From positions 25,995-39,272 of the forward strand of contig MU657634.1 of NCBI GenBank assembly GCA_026770575.1: DNA of 13,278 nt, in the 5' to 3' direction. The notes below the pieces were generated by a model that saw only the letters and a program-made list of their open reading frames with translations, searched no databases and was not told where the DNA came from. Made by a program: the position numbers and the translations under genes. The DNA comes from Pelagophyceae sp. CCMP2097. Lineage: Eukaryota > Sar > Pelagophyceae. Of the stretch, positions 1 to 8,967 are shown one piece after another. Within the stretch, counting starts at the first letter, position 1. Every line of letters begins with the position of its first letter.

Positions 1-248
1 TTATTTAATTCACGAGCGGCATTTTGCAATGCTTTGGTTCTGTCCTTTACTTTGTCCAAATAAATCTTTCGTTCAATTTTGTCCTTGACTTCGTTTAATT
101 TTCGCGCAATTCTACGACGGGCATTTATATTGTCCTTATTTAATTCACGAGTAGCGGCAATTTTGTCTTTATTTTTCTCGTGTTTAACTTTCTCTAAATC
201 CCGACCAAAAGCGTTATTTTTATTCACGTTATCCGTGCGTGAATCCAT
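1..248 (-). CDS. Partial charged repeat protein, C-terminus outside window
   Basis: A minus-strand frame opens with ATG at 246-248 and stays open for 82 codons to the left edge, so the C-terminal part is missing. The product begins MDSRTDNVNK and is very rich in Lys, Arg, Asp, Glu and Asn, with almost no hydrophobic core; it is likely helical or coiled-coil. The phrase AA(T)RELNK occurs twice, exactly 45 codons apart (DNA at about 1-16 and 136-151), so it is probably a tandem-repeat protein with 45-residue units. The start context, an AT-rich stretch followed by ATGGA, matches most other minus-strand genes here. It is divergent from the polymerase gene across a 59-base spacer. I recognise no family. 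A structural or DNA-binding role is only a guess from the charge. Confidence 0.6.
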   Translation of the reverse strand, partial: MDSRTDNVNKNNAFGRDLEKVKHEKNKDKIAATRELNKDNINARRRIARKLNEVKDKIERKIYLDKVKDRTKALQNAARELN

Positions 249-307
249 ATAAAATTGTTCCCTCTCCCTAAGCCGGTGGATGCAGTTCGAGTTTTAACGG
301 AACCAAG
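249..307. promoter_or_regulatory. Divergent intergenic spacer, probable two-way promoter
   Basis: These 59 bases separate the left minus-strand gene (start 248) from the plus-strand polymerase (start 308), so both promoters must lie here or inside the genes. The minus side ends in an AT-rich run beside the ATG. The plus side is richer in GC, and I see no clear TATA box. Confidence 0.35.
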
Positions 308-2825
308 ATGAGTACCGGAAAAAAAGAATTCAAAATCAAAATAAATTGTCCACATTCAACAAACAATAACTGTTTATTTAAATGTATAAGCAAACAATAT
401 CCAAATAAATTAATTAATTTCGGACTTGTTCAGTGTAACGAAATACGTCAGCAGTTTGGAATAGAAAAAAATGCGATGATCTCTATTGAAAACGCGATAG
501 AAATTTTCAAATTTTTACACCACGATAAGGAGATTGCAATCTTTTGTCAGGAAATGGATAAAGGGGTGCTTACAAACTCTTTTGTTGGAGGTAGTTATGA
601 ATCTGATTTTAAATTGTTGTTAATCGATTCGCATTATTCTATTATTACAGGAAAATGGTCAAGATGTAGCGAGTGTTTTAAAGAATATCTTGGTGATCAT
701 AAATGCAACGCAGGTGGAGCAAAATATATTAAGGAAAGGAAAAACCCATCTCTATTATTGCCAGCCGAACCTCCCAAAAATGTTAAACTGAAAGATAAAA
801 CGATTTTGACTTACGATATTGAAACACACAAAAAAAATGAAATCAAAGAACATCGTCCATATATTGTAGGTTTTCATTATTATGATGTGAATGAGGTTTC
901 GAGATACAAATCACTCGGCGGCAGAACATGTATGAAAAAGTTTTATGAACTCCTTGGTACGAAGGAATTCGAACATATAAAATATTTAAATGCGTTTAAC
1001 GGGAGTCGTTTTGATCATTATTATCTGATGAAAGAAAAACTTAACTCATTGGGTAAAGATTCTATGGGTGAGTATATCATCAACAATTCGAGAATTTTAA
1101 AACTCACTATTCAAAACAAGAAATGCATCGACTTAGGGCAACATCTCTTAGGTTCGTTGAAGAAAAATCTCGAAGATAGTGGCTGTGAAGTGTTGAAGGG
1201 GATATTTATCACGATTTAAGCGGTGAATGGGAAAACACATCAGATGAAAGGAAAGCCGAAGTAGAAAAATACCTAATGAAAGATGTTATGGGTCTATCAG
1301 AGTTGTACGGAAAAAACAACGCGATCATGTATGATAAATTTCAAATAAATCTTTGTGACTCAATGACAACGTCAAGCAATGCGTATCATATATGGAAAAA
1401 TCGTCTAAACGATTTTGAGGTAAACCTTCCATTACGTAACAATGAGGACAACATCCGAAAAGCGATTTATGGAGGTCGAACACAATTAAATAAACGCAAT
1501 TATGTGAGCAAATCATTCGATGAGATTGATGAGACAAAAATTCTTCAAAAAATCGATGAACATGGGAATAATATATACAAAATAAGTGAAAAAGAATATA
1601 ACAAAATTGATGACTATTTGTTCGATGCGGACGTTGTAAGTTTATACAGCACGGCTATGTTGAAAGATTATCCAATAGGTAAATAAATCGATACAGTTGT
1701 TTACCAAGAGGGAAAATTAGGGATATACAGAATCGAGTATATAACAAACAAAGATTTGTTAACACCTATATTACTTCGCAAGGAAAATGGTGGATTGAAA
1801 TGGGATCTAATAGATTCAAGTGGATGGTATTCGAGCATCGATATAGAAAATGCTAAAAATACCGGGTATCAAATTAAAATTTTTGAAGGAATTTATTGGG
1901 AAAAAAGTGCTCCAATTTTTAGGAAGTACGTTGATGAGTTTTATGAAATGAAGAGTAATTCAATCAAAGGGACTTGTACATATGCAACAGCAAAACTGTA
2001 TCTTAATGCTTTATATGGAAAAATGTTACAGGGGTCTATTCGAAAAAAAAAAAAATAGTTTCAAAATTTGAAGAGTTTGCTGTACTAATACAAAAAAACA
2101 GAACATTACAAATAACTGAATTAGGAACAGATAGGTGGATCGTCTCTTATGAAACAGAGCAACACAATAAAGAAGAATTTGCACAAAAGCCAAGCCACTT
2201 GGGTGTATTTATCTTGGGATATTCTCGTAGAATCATGATAGAAAAATATAATCAATGTGGTAATACAATCAAACGTATGCCCTATTATTTTGATACCGAT
2301 TCTATGGTTATACCATCGGAATGTTTAGATAAGGTTGAAATTAATCCTTCATTGGGGGGATCATGGATGATGTGGGGGGGAAAATTCTTAAAGCGATTTC
2401 CATAGACCCAAAACTCTATGCATTTAAATATATAAGTTCTAAATCCCACACACTGGAATATCATTTTAGAGGGAAAGGTGTTTCGACTAAAATGCCATCC
2501 TTCTTAAAAACCTTACAACATCGTGGTAATACAGAGTTAGATGACCCACAACAAAAACTGTGGAAAGATTTCGAGGATATGTATTCCGGGAAGTCCAAAA
2601 CCTTCTTTCAGACGTTTTCGATAAAGAAAATCGGGCTTACCAAAACATCTAACGAAAAAATGTTCCATTTTATCACATCGCCATATAGACTCAGAACAAA
2701 CAAAAAGAGAAATAAATAAATCACGTTGGAATGGACGTTTATATATAGACGTGAATGGTAAAATTGATGAAGATGGAGATTATAGCGTACCACATGGCTT
2801 TGATTTAAATACAATTATTTATTGA
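308..2825 (+). pseudogene. polB: Protein-primed family B DNA polymerase, broken in several places
   Basis: Replicative DNA polymerase, probably protein-primed as in Polintons and adintoviruses. ATG at 308. The N-terminal part (residues 1-135) has an NNNCLFKCI motif with Cys22, LLLIDSHYSII with His109, and a zinc-finger-like C-x2-C-x7-H-x-C (120-133). Exo I is YDIETH (169-174), Exo II is NAFNGSRFD (228-236), and Exo III is YLMKD near 1270-1284. Motif A is DADVVSLYS before 1660, motif B is KLYLNALYGK near 2000, motif C is YFDTDS near 2290, and PKLYAFKY lies near 2410. All motifs are in the right order, so this is one gene of about 840 codons. Breaks: frameshift at a G-run 1198-1201, in-frame TAA at 1684-1686, frameshift at A13 2043-2055, frameshift at G6 2354-2359, and frameshift in an A-rich stretch near 2692-2708. 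The last piece ends in TGA at 2823-2825. No thumb (TPR2) boundary was assigned. It is either decayed or carries sequencing errors. Confidence 0.93.
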
Positions 2826-3007
2826 TTGATAAGAATTCTTTCGAATATGTCAAAGATAGCGGTATAGACCTTTTCTTCCGCGGCTTCATTTATCATCGGT
2901 ATGCCGACATGTGCGTTGATCGCATATATTAATTCATTCCGAATTTTTTCAGTAGATAAAACTTTGATTAAATACTTTTTTAAAATTCTCACGATAAACT
3001 TTATCAT
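2819..3007 (-). CDS. Small hypothetical protein (62 aa)
   Basis: ATG at 3005-3007, stop TAA at 2819-2821. A TATATATATA run (3008-3017) lies directly upstream, similar to the tracts upstream of other minus-strand genes. A longer reading from 3097 exists but starts inside the fibre gene, so I prefer the inner ATG. The product starts with a basic, hydrophobic, amphipathic-looking helix (MIKFIVRILKKYLIKVL), followed by a mixed helical part ending IFERILINQ. The stop overlaps the polymerase stop by seven bases in a tail-to-tail arrangement, fitting the tight packing here. No family recognised. The N-terminus could be membrane-associated, but this is inferred only from composition. Confidence 0.45.
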   Translation of the reverse strand: MIKFIVRILKKYLIKVLSTEKIRNELIYAINAHVGIPMINEAAEEKVYTAIFDIFERILINQ

Positions 3008-3017
3008 TATATATATA
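3008..3017 (-). promoter_or_regulatory. TATA-like tract before the small 2819-3007 gene
   Basis: Ten alternating T/A bases lie directly before the ATG. Similar tracts are found at 11886-11894 and about 12887-12897, each just before a minus-strand start, so this may be a shared early promoter or leader element. Confidence 0.35.
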
Positions 3018-3919
3018 CATCTTTTTAAATATTTTGATAACAACTTAATCTGGGTTAATACTATAAACATAAACTGAAATTCGCATATTTTCTGCATTAT
3101 TAAATTTTTTTAAATCCACGTCAAAATAATTAAACGTTTTATTGTACACAAGAAAGTACTGATTCGCGCGATGATCCATAAAGAAATTGAGCGCGACTAT
3201 CTTTACCGTGTACGTTAAATCCGTCATGGGCTTGACAAAAGTAAATCGTTGTCTCGGGACGTTTGCCATTGTTGGAACATCAAACCACAGCAAATTTTTA
3301 CTAAACTGTCTCGCAACTAATTTGAGTTGGTTATTAATATTTTTTATAACAACAAACTCTGCTATACTTTTGTGTGTTATTGTTTTTTTAGGTATAGAAC
3401 TGAATTTGATGAGTTTGATCCAGAAAGTAAAAAGTCTGTTGTAGTAAATTTTAATGAAAACATTGAGGTACCCACCTCTGAAAGCCATTCGATTGCATCC
3501 GACCCAACTTTTTGAACTGCTTTCAAATACGTAGGTACGATTGAATTTATAAGGGCGGATACATTCGTAGTATTCATTGTAATTACAGGCTGTGGTTGCT
3601 CAGAGTCGTTATATGATACTTCTAAAAAATCATTGCCGCTTAACAATGTAGGCGGGGTATAACTTATTGTATTGGTATATACGTTGTTCGGATAGGTTAA
3701 ATCAATGGAAAACCCTTCTCCAAATAGCATCTTGAGACTTACGGGATTCCTATAATCATTTAACCACTCAAAACCTTTCTCTAAACGATTATAACGGAAT
3801 AGATTGTAATCCAATACTTGAATTAAATTCGTTATCGGCATGCGACTAAAACCTTGATTGACATTGCTAAACAATAGAGTCTCGACAACAGATTTAATTT
3901 CATCCATGTTTGTCTTCGT

Positions 3920-4303
3920 TGTTAATTTTTCATCAATTTGAGTTTTGTTATAATAATTTTTTTCATTTTCAAAATTATTATTGAACTCCCCGTTAATACT
4001 TATCAAATTAGTGTTTGATTGAAAAAACCCGCGTCCAAATGAATATCGTTGAATTAAATCCAATCTATCATTAACCTCATTCTTATTGTAATAAAGGTCG
4101 GCATTCTGTGTTGAATCATAATAATTGTCTGTAATTGAAAGTACATTGTCAGTCATAGTTAAACCCCTTGATGTTGTGATATTTTGAAATGATGCCAGTT
4201 TTTCGTCTATATATGTTTTTTTATAATATTTTTCACCAATCTCTGTATCGGTTAAAATATCTTCATTTACTGAAAATACATTATCAATCAAACTTAATCC
4301 ACG
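3920..4303 (-). repeat. Three roughly 45-residue protein repeats in the fibre
   Basis: Each unit begins with RG(L/F), then a short D/S-N-(V/L)-(F/L/I)-S-(V/I) segment, and ends with YY(N/K)K followed by I/V-D/N-E/D-K/R-L. The repeats are diverged in DNA but clear in protein. The YYTK-type motif is common in phage and viral tail fibres and recurs once in the neighbouring fibre segment (KYYTKETIDNK). Confidence 0.75.
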
Positions 4304-4324
4304 TTGTACTGTGTAAGTCACCGC

Positions 4325-4387
4325 GTCTTTTCCAGGAACGCCTTGTATACCTTGAATTCCATGAATTCCACGAAGTCCTTGTTCGCC
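4325..4387 (-). repeat. Collagen-like G-x-y run in the fibre
   Basis: Seven consecutive Gly-x-y triplets, beginning GEQGLR and ending GVPGKD. Such runs typically form the triple-helical shaft of viral and bacterial fibres. Confidence 0.85.
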
Positions 4388-4924
4388 CTGACTGGATGAT
4401 GTGCTTTCCCCTCCAGATAAATTACCGAAGGTAATCTCCTTTGACGCATTATTATAGTATAACATTGATGGAGTCTGCTGTGCTCTGAGATTAGATATAT
4501 AGAATGAATCGCTTCTTTCTGCGGTTATATTGTTACCGATCACAGTGGCGTTGTCGTAGTTACACGTGGAATTAATACCGAGTACAATAGAATTGGTTGA
4601 ATTTGTGGCAGAATTTTCGCCAATTCGAATTGGATTTGCGTCTATCAATTTGGATTTAAACGTATATTGTGGTAATACCGTATTTGTCATGTCTGCTTTG
4701 TTTTCAATTACTTTCGAATTTAAATCATTAATTGAATTTTTTTGTTTTTTTTGTATCAAATCAAATAACTCCGTTTCATTCGAAGCATGCTGTGTAAATA
4801 ATGTTTCTGCAATCCTTTTTCCTTGTCCAGTATAAGCGAAAAAATACCATCCAGATGTATTTTTAAAACTGCCTTTTTTTTGTGTATATAATTGATATTG
4901 TATTTGTGATGTTAAAGTCCCACC

Positions 4925-6424
4925 TTAAAGGCTGAGTTGTATTTTATTGCGTGAGCCTGGATGATAAAAGTCTTGTTTTATATGAGTAGGTGCTCCAATA
5001 GTTTTGTCCAGATTGGGGCTGTACATTAATCTGTTAGTGAATAGCAATATTTCGTGTTGAGAATCTAATACATTTTCTTCAATTGTCCTCGTTCTATCCA
5101 TCCATTCATCTGGCGGTACATTACATACCCCGAGCGCAAAGTACCCAATTAAGAAATCTACCCGTGTTTCCAATTTAAATGAATTGGGCAATTTTGTAGT
5201 CGACCAAAACATATTTTCGAAGTTTGAAATAGTCGGTGATGAATTTGTGTTAGTGAATATAAGTCCTCTGTATGTGTCTCCATGATCTGTTTTTAAAAAC
5301 ATCGAATAATCACTTTCAGTATAATCTGTGTTACCTGAGCCAAATCTAAGAGATTCATGTGTAATAAATAAATCCAGTAAAACAGCAGGAAGTTTTGTAT
5401 TTATTAACTCTTCCGCTATGATTGCTCTTTGTCTTTCAGCATTTAATGCGTTTACAATAAGAGTCTCCGATTGTAAAATCTCAGATTTCAATGCCAATTG
5501 CGGTAATTGAATATTTTTAATGTAATCTGTTTCAAAATTGGTGATAGTTTTAAAATCATTCAACTCAGTAAGCACTCTGTCCGTTTCGAGTATTGTGTTT
5601 GTTTGGTTGGAATTCATTGTTATTTTAACCAGATTGATTTCATTTTTTAAATTCGTATCAATGGTATTAACTAAATTTCTCGAGAATTGTTCATTTTGAT
5701 TAATGACTTCAATGACAGTACCTTGTATATTATTCTCGTTATCATTGATTGTATCTTTTATCTCATTCAGTTTTGTATCTAACAATAACGGGTTAATTGC
5801 TATTTCAGATAGGTTTGATTGGGGATTATTCAAAAAAAAGAAGTCTTCGCTGAAATTGACAGTGTGTTCCGTATAACCTTGATGATTTTTAAATTGGATT
5901 CCATTATTGATTTTCTGAATTTTACTCAGACCGTTTTTAGTAAGCAAATTACTTTCTGAAAAATAGTTAATCCCCGAAGACGGTCTGTTTGACATCGCAC
6001 CAATCTCATCTCGTATTAGTTTTGTTGTATCGATAGCGAGAATTTTATTGTCAATGGTTTCCTTAGTATAATATTTGCTGTCTAATTCGTCAATTTTTTC
6101 AGTAATAAAATTTTCCGATACGACGGCACGATTAATTTCTGAATCCAGTTTATTTATTATAAAATTCTCAGCAGTGATCGCACGGTTTTGTTCAATGGTG
6201 ATCGATGTCGTAATTATAGCCTCTTTATCAATCGCGCGTATTCGTTCATTATTTAAAGAATCGGATACACTATTAATAAGTGGAGTATAATTTATTTGTG
6301 TCGGAATTATTGCATTTATCGTATTTCCTACTATGGTTATGTTATCACCCCCAACAAGTCCTGATGTTGAATTACCGGAATTATCATCATCGAATACAGA
6401 GCGCAGAGAATATTTTAGAGACAT
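4925..6424 (-). CDS. Fibre-like protein, proximal part (499 aa)
   Basis: ATG at 6422-6424, TAA at 4925-4927. The N-terminus (MSLKYSLRSVF) is probably the capsid anchor, followed by a Gly/Asn/Ile segment (GGDNITIVGNTINAI). Residues 60-115 hold three 18-residue units starting E-x-x-R-A (at 60, 78 and 96), with a further ERQRAI copy near residue 330; these are long polar heptad-like helices, as in phage tail and viral fibre coiled coils. KYYTKETIDNK (117-127) is a fibre motif shared with the downstream segment. The last 140 residues look beta-rich. Expected role: trimeric attachment fibre. The same frame reopens directly after the stop with no ATG, so this may be the N-terminal half of a protein of about 1,130 residues. 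It lies just downstream of the capsid gene and is probably expressed late. Confidence 0.75.
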   Translation of the reverse strand: MSLKYSLRSVFDDDNSGNSTSGLVGGDNITIVGNTINAIIPTQINYTPLINSVSDSLNNERIRAIDKEAIITTSITIEQNRAITAENFIINKLDSEINRAVVSENFITEKIDELDSKYYTKETIDNKILAIDTTKLIRDEIGAMSNRPSSGINYFSESNLLTKNGLSKIQKINNGIQFKNHQGYTEHTVNFSEDFFFLNNPQSNLSEIAINPLLLDTKLNEIKDTINDNENNIQGTVIEVINQNEQFSRNLVNTIDTNLKNEINLVKITMNSNQTNTILETDRVLTELNDFKTITNFETDYIKNIQLPQLALKSEILQSETLIVNALNAERQRAIIAEELINTKLPAVLLDLFITHESLRFGSGNTDYTESDYSMFLKTDHGDTYRGLIFTNTNSSPTISNFENMFWSTTKLPNSFKLETRVDFLIGYFALGVCNVPPDEWMDRTRTIEENVLDSQHEILLFTNRLMYSPNLDKTIGAPTHIKQDFYHPGSRNKIQLSL

Positions 6425-6491
6425 ATTAATTATTTTATTTTATTTTTTCATATTTTATTTTGTGTTTTTTATAAAAGTTATTAAAAGGGTT

Positions 6492-7850
6492 TTACATGAT
6501 GACAGTCCACAAAGCCGAAGAATTCATGTCCAGCATGCATACTTGTTTATAAGATGAAAAAATATGAAGGTTTTGGGGAGCGATCGCTTTGGAACCAAAA
6601 GATAACACAACTGAGGTTGATGACCCGAGTGTGTTTCGCCCACTACAAATTTCGTCTTCCTTCATCTTATAACTGCATAAGTTCATATCCATTTCAAATG
6701 AACCAACATTTTCTCTGTCGAAACTTTCTAAACCGAATTTTGAAACAGCCAATTCTAAACCACCATCATACACAACAGCACCGGCACGTGATAAAGCAAT
6801 CTGCTGCATCATAGCAGTTTCGGCAGGAGATGCATTCACTTCACGGAGACATTCGACGAGATTACCCCCAATAAGCACTCCATATTTATTTATAAAATTT
6901 TTGATAAAATGAGCATTTAGATCATTATGCAATGGTGTGGCTTGAATTGTACCGGTACTATCTGTTTTCGGTGTTATGATCATTGTTACTGAATTCAATG
7001 AGCGAACAGCAACGCCGAGATTGATGCTGTGGGATGATCCTGGATTTCCGGGAAGTGTATACCCGTTGTATATGTACGATTCAGTTTCGATATAATATAC
7101 CCCTTTATGTAAACGCATCAACTCATCAGTGACATCTGGTAATGTTTGACAGATTGAAAGGACCAATTCTACCTCCGAAATTTCTAATGAAGTGTTGTTA
7201 ATGCTTTGATTTGGTGTATTAAATAACCCACTGTTTCCAATATTTGAAAGAAGGTATGACATTTCAAGATCCGAAGATGAGAACAATGGAAACATTTTGT
7301 CAGTACCAAAACAGGATGCATGCTTTGAGAGTGAATCGCAGAAAATGAACGATTCAGTATTTAACAGACCCATTCCACGTTGTCCAACTGCTGAAACCCC
7401 TTCTTTTTCACCTGGTACATTACCAGAGTCGCCAATGTCAGTCGAAGCAGCACCGTAGATAGACCCGCAACCGGTCGAACTCGCATAAGTTCGATTTTTT
7501 TTCTCTTCGGAATTTCGTTTAACAGCATAACCTCTTTTAGAGGATAGCGTACTCCCGGATTGCGTTAGTTCAATAGACTCAAACATCGTCATAACCCCGC
7601 CACATGAAATTATATATTCATGTCCCGAAACGTTTGATAGTTTAAATTTTAAAAAAGAATTTTTACCATCCAGCCATTGATTTGTTTGCATACCTGGAAT
7701 TCGGAATTTTATAACCTGACCAGGGTAGTACATAGTAGACGCATAACTTGGTTGTACACGTGTAATAAAAGAAGTTGCACCCGGTGCTTCTGGGGTAAGC
7801 ATACCAACGAACCTGTCAGACATACTGGATTTCGATTTTGAATGCTCCAT
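6492..7850 (-). CDS. MCP: Major capsid protein, probable double jelly roll (452 aa)
   Basis: Likely hexon-type major capsid protein of the Polinton-like group. I choose ATG at 7848-7850 (MEHSKSKS), because upstream codons in this frame contain no ATG and the context (TATAATATGGA) matches neighbouring genes. Visible features: an early segment with RFVGMLTPEAPG, then a beta-rich stretch (YYPGQVIKFRIPG, NSFLKFKLSN) typical of the first jelly-roll strands, a Gly/Ser-rich central loop region, and a second beta-rich half with SLNSVTMIIT and YDGGLELAVSKFGLESF. Length and position beside the penton-like gene and a packaging ATPase support the call; the assignment rests on context and general pattern, since I cannot run a structure comparison. 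The frame is intact, unlike most neighbours. The stop is TAA. It could alternatively be another large virion protein, but no better MCP candidate is in the window. Confidence 0.8.
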   Translation of the reverse strand: MEHSKSKSSMSDRFVGMLTPEAPGATSFITRVQPSYASTMYYPGQVIKFRIPGMQTNQWLDGKNSFLKFKLSNVSGHEYIISCGGVMTMFESIELTQSGSTLSSKRGYAVKRNSEEKKNRTYASSTGCGSIYGAASTDIGDSGNVPGEKEGVSAVGQRGMGLLNTESFIFCDSLSKHASCFGTDKMFPLFSSSDLEMSYLLSNIGNSGLFNTPNQSINNTSLEISEVELVLSICQTLPDVTDELMRLHKGVYYIETESYIYNGYTLPGNPGSSHSINLGVAVRSLNSVTMIITPKTDSTGTIQATPLHNDLNAHFIKNFINKYGVLIGGNLVECLREVNASPAETAMMQQIALSRAGAVVYDGGLELAVSKFGLESFDRENVGSFEMDMNLCSYKMKEDEICSGRNTLGSSTSVVLSFGSKAIAPQNLHIFSSYKQVCMLDMNSSALWTVIM

Positions 7851-7872
7851 ATTATAGAAAACTTTTTTTTTC

Positions 7873-8021
7873 TTAATAAAATTCGTATTTTGATTTTTTG
7901 GTTTCAACTACGTCTTCCAATTTTGTTTTTTGTATACCTTCCCGGTTTTTCTTATTTTTAATGTCTTTTATGTCTTTTATGTCTTTTATGGTCTGATAAT
8001 TAAATTTTATATTTTTTTCAT
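7873..8021 (-). pseudogene. Candidate tiny basic protein between penton and MCP
   Basis: A minus-strand frame is open for about 46 codons to TAA at 7873-7875, which is unusual in DNA this AT-rich. An ATG at 8019-8021 preceded by AAT (as before the MCP and nuclease starts) precedes a T7 run (8012-8018); one missing base there would put this ATG in frame, giving about 49 residues. The product is Lys-rich, holds three KDI repeats, and ends KSKYEFY. The spacing to the MCP start (22 bases) resembles other gene gaps here. No family recognised. It may equally be non-coding. Confidence 0.35.
7962..7988. repeat. Three tandem copies of a 9-base unit
   Basis: TGTCTTTTA is repeated three times without change, about 110 bases upstream of the capsid start. 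On the minus strand it would encode a KDI repeat if the tiny basic gene is real; otherwise it is a possible regulatory or slippage repeat. The rest of 7851-8079 is AT-rich, including a TAATTATTATAATAAT-like stretch near 8040-8055. Confidence 0.8.
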
Positions 8022-8079
8022 ATTATTTTTTACAATTATAATTATTATAATAATTTTGTTGATCTTTCTTAAAAAGCAT

Positions 8080-8922
8080 TTAAAATGGTGCAATCATAGT
8101 TGTTCCTCTAAAAATAACGCTTTTATTGACATCCGGAACATGTGAAATACATTCAACGTATTCACATTTTAGAATAGCAGACTCCATAATTGTTTTATTT
8201 TCGATTTCAAAATCAATGCGTAAAGAAGCATGAAACGAATCGCATAAAAATTGAGTGCCATCGTCAAGATGTAATGTAATAGTAAATGAGGAAATGTTAC
8301 GAGTTGACATTTTAGATCTAACAGGCTCCCCAATTCTCGAATATATTATATAACTACCGAAAGTATTTACTACTGGAATTTTGCATATACGGTTTGATAT
8401 CGTTCTATTGGATGTAGATCGTTCGTTATTTTGGTTAACTTCTCTGACTGAAAAATGTATATTATGAGAATTTTGTAGTATATCGGATGGTCGAGTAGAG
8501 TATGCAGAGTCACCATGTTTGCCAGGTGTAACATTAATAAGATCCAAAATAGTATTTGAGTATAAGTGAAATTCTTCTCCGTTATAATGTTTTATCGTAT
8601 ACAATAAATTCCTCGAATTAAAAAACATTTTTAAATTACTGGAATTTTCTGAAAACCCGTTGTTGATTTTCGCGAGTATATCCAGAGAAGAATAGTGCCC
8701 TTTATGAATTAAAAATTCTTTTTCACTGCTTCCTTCTTTAAATTTAAATTGGAAATTATTAGGGACATTATAAAAACTATTAAGACACGAAAAATCTTGT
8801 AAAGAAATTTTTGCAACATATCCAATTGGAATCTCAATATGTTGCTGTATATAAAAAGAAACTGATTTATTGGAACCTTCTTCCCCGTTATGTGAGTTTA
8901 GATAAACGACGATTGAATCCAT
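8080..8922 (-). CDS. Penton-like minor capsid protein (280 aa)
   Basis: ATG at 8920-8922 (MDSIVVYLNSHNGEEG), TAA at 8080-8082, intact. The N-terminal pattern, a short beta strand, an Asn/Ser-rich loop, then SVSFYIQQHIEIPIGYVAKISLQ-type strands (read in pieces: FYIQQHIEI, GYVAKISLQDFS) and SFYNV, is what penton-like single jelly-roll proteins of Polintons, virophages and Polinton-like viruses show. A middle helix region contains LAKINNGF, and the C-terminal half is rich in beta-like segments (SFTITLHLDDGTQF, SLRIDFEIENK). It would sit at the capsid five-fold vertices, where the fibre usually attaches. It lies upstream of MCP on the same strand, a pairing common in this virus group, and is divergent from the lipase across 45 bases. 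The call rests on pattern and context. Confidence 0.7.
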   Translation of the reverse strand: MDSIVVYLNSHNGEEGSNKSVSFYIQQHIEIPIGYVAKISLQDFSCLNSFYNVPNNFQFKFKEGSSEKEFLIHKGHYSSLDILAKINNGFSENSSNLKMFFNSRNLLYTIKHYNGEEFHLYSNTILDLINVTPGKHGDSAYSTRPSDILQNSHNIHFSVREVNQNNERSTSNRTISNRICKIPVVNTFGSYIIYSRIGEPVRSKMSTRNISSFTITLHLDDGTQFLCDSFHASLRIDFEIENKTIMESAILKCEYVECISHVPDVNKSVIFRGTTMIAPF

Positions 8923-8967
8923 ATAATAGGAACTTATTTTATTATTTTTTTAAAAAATATTATAATA
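8923..8967. promoter_or_regulatory. Divergent AT-rich spacer between penton and lipase
   Basis: 45 bases, almost all A/T, between two start codons facing away from each other (8922 minus, 8968 plus). It includes TTATTATTTTTTTAAAAAATATTATAA-like sequence with near dyad symmetry, so it may serve as a two-way promoter. Confidence 0.4.

Larger units (their letters stand above)
3045..4924 (-). pseudogene. Fibre protein, distal part: collagen-like and YYxK repeats, frameshifted
   Basis: Open in one minus-strand frame from 4924 to 3377, then continuing in another frame to TAA at 3045-3047; the shift sits at a T7 run (3383-3389) and fits one missing base. No ATG lies in frame before 4690, and the frame is the same as the upstream fibre gene across its TAA at 4925-4927, so this is probably the distal half of one fibre. 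Visible parts in order: a head-like Ser/Asn/Gly region (SIVLGINST, VIGNNITAERSDSFYI) like trimeric adhesin or viral fibre heads; a collagen-like run of seven G-x-y triplets; three copies of a roughly 45-residue unit containing YY(N/K)K and (I/V)(D/N)(E/D)(K/R)L; and a beta-rich C-terminal region. Expected role: trimeric virion spike for host attachment. Confidence 0.7.

Noticed and set aside
260..300. tRNA-like GTTCGAGTT segment in the left spacer
   Set aside because: Only a T-loop-like string; there is no room or pairing for a full tRNA in the 59-base spacer.
1325..1537. Small ORF opposite the polymerase, and similar ORFs inside the fibre, MCP, lipase and ATPase genes
   Set aside because: They lie antisense or out of frame to recognised genes and have no recognisable features.
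7851..7907. N-terminal extension of the MCP to 7907
   Set aside because: The extension has no ATG (it would start at TTG) and is low-complexity; the ATG at 7850 has the usual context of this element.
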